NCBI RefSeq assembly: GCF_030296555.1 | Contig: NZ_AP027728.1 | Span: 1,364,001-1,428,000 of the forward strand | From: Microbacterium suwonense | GTDB taxonomy: Bacteria > Actinomycetota > Actinomycetes > Actinomycetales > Microbacteriaceae | Length of the DNA stretch: 64,000 nt | Direction of reading: 5' to 3' | In this document: piece after piece, positions 63,777 to 64,000 of the stretch | How positions within the stretch are numbered: position 1 is the stretch's first letter | Layout: the number at the start of each line of letters is the position of its first letter | Position numbers and translations under genes: made by a program | The notes under the pieces: model-generated | What the model saw: the letters and a program-made list of their open reading frames with translations, nothing else | The model's database searches: none | What the model was told of the DNA's origin: nothing

Positions 63777-64000
63777 TCAAGCACTCTTTCTGTAAGTCGC
63801 GTTAAATACCGTGCTCGCGAGCCACTGCTTGAAGCTGGTGTTGTCCTGGAACTCCTTGAAGAGCTGAGTATCGTCGGAGATGAGGCGTAGCATGACCTGG
63901 TTGAGTGCACGGTCGCTCTCGACGCGGGCGTTAACTGGATCGTCGTTGGCCTGCGCGTTCTTGTAGGCCTCGTCCTCGGACACCATCCGCGGAATCTCTT
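63777..64000 (-). CDS. hsdR: C-terminal fragment, probable type I restriction R subunit
   Basis: Only the last 74 codons are in the window: EIPRMVSEDEAYKNAQANDD, then RVESDRALNQVMLRLISDD, then TQLFKEFQDNTSFKQWLAST and VFNATYRKSA. This resembles the conserved tail of HsdR helicase-nuclease subunits (VMxxLxxDxTELFKQFxDNxSFKxWL), recognised from memory, so the family is probable and not proven. The frame is open to the window edge; the start lies outside. A GAGTGCTTGAGCACTTC hairpin follows the stop and may be the terminator. Confidence 0.5.
   Translation of the reverse strand, partial: EIPRMVSEDEAYKNAQANDDPVNARVESDRALNQVMLRLISDDTQLFKEFQDNTSFKQWLASTVFNATYRKSA

Noticed and set aside
1..64000. 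tRNA, rRNA or tmRNA genes
   Set aside because: No T-loop GTTCRA context with matching acceptor stems or rRNA core was seen in the intergenic regions inspected.
58759..64000. Prophage
   Set aside because: Only an IS transposase and defence-like genes are visible; no integrase, capsid, portal, terminase or lysis genes.

Overview
The window looks like a chromosomal segment of a high-GC actinobacterium of the Microbacteriaceae, most likely Microbacterium or a close relative. This is inferred from the very high GC, the gene order (adnA/DUF3107/ferritin-like/rhlE; mgtE-like/DUF1003/mrp/tatB; dapC-fdxA), the constant use of the word GGATGCC, and the many leaderless TANNNT-N6-ATG/GTG promoters. No rRNA, tRNA, CRISPR array or prophage was seen.

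Layout. 0-9.9 kb: adnA (cut by the left edge), DUF3107, a ferritin-like protein, a DEAD-box helicase, a PHP phosphoesterase, an EEP-family hydrolase and Xaa-Pro aminopeptidase. 10-16 kb: accessory stretch with a HAD hydrolase, an alpha/beta hydrolase, a DUF222-HNH gene, a 22-unit degenerate 17-bp repeat array, a DUF218 exported protein and a truncated metallophosphoesterase. 16-21.5 kb: stress protein, MgtE/CBS protein, DUF1003, Mrp, TatB, O-methyltransferase, DUF3117. 21.5-30 kb: mannosyltransferase-like protein, dapE, dapD, a second DEAD-box helicase, citrate synthase, dapC and fdxA; dapC, dapD and dapE together belong to lysine/peptidoglycan precursor synthesis. 30-35 kb: azlCD with a divergent XRE-cupin regulator, typA, and a CAAX protease. 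35-40 kb: gcvT-gcvH-gcvP behind a tandem glycine riboswitch. 40-46.6 kb: an NrtR-like regulator and the overlapping nadA-nadB-nadC-nifS-glycosyltransferase operon for de novo NAD synthesis. 46.6-58.8 kb: ABC exporter, MFS exporter, TDT channel, a methyltransferase/thioredoxin-reductase-like fusion with its own XRE-cupin regulator, a DUF2249 pair, MsrA, Dps, ArfB and DUF1801. 58.8-64 kb: lower-GC accessory island with gene remnants, an XRE-ImmA protease plus DUF4411 PIN-like pair, an intact ISL3-family insertion sequence with an 8-bp target duplication, and the end of a probable type I restriction R subunit.

The most important caution is sequence quality. About nineteen genes, including core ones (dapD, gcvT, nadA, nadC, mrp, fdxA), are broken by single-base indels, nearly all deletions in short G or C runs. 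In each case adding or removing one base restores a full-length family member, so these are most likely assembly errors. They are annotated here as whole genes with the shift noted.

The most unusual signals are a palindromic repeat apparently lying inside the nadB reading frame with a sister copy upstream of the CAAX protease gene, the 17-bp array starting on a stop codon, a recurring habit of short tandem repeats beginning at gene 3' ends, and the methyltransferase/reductase fusion with an operator that spans the regulator's start codon.
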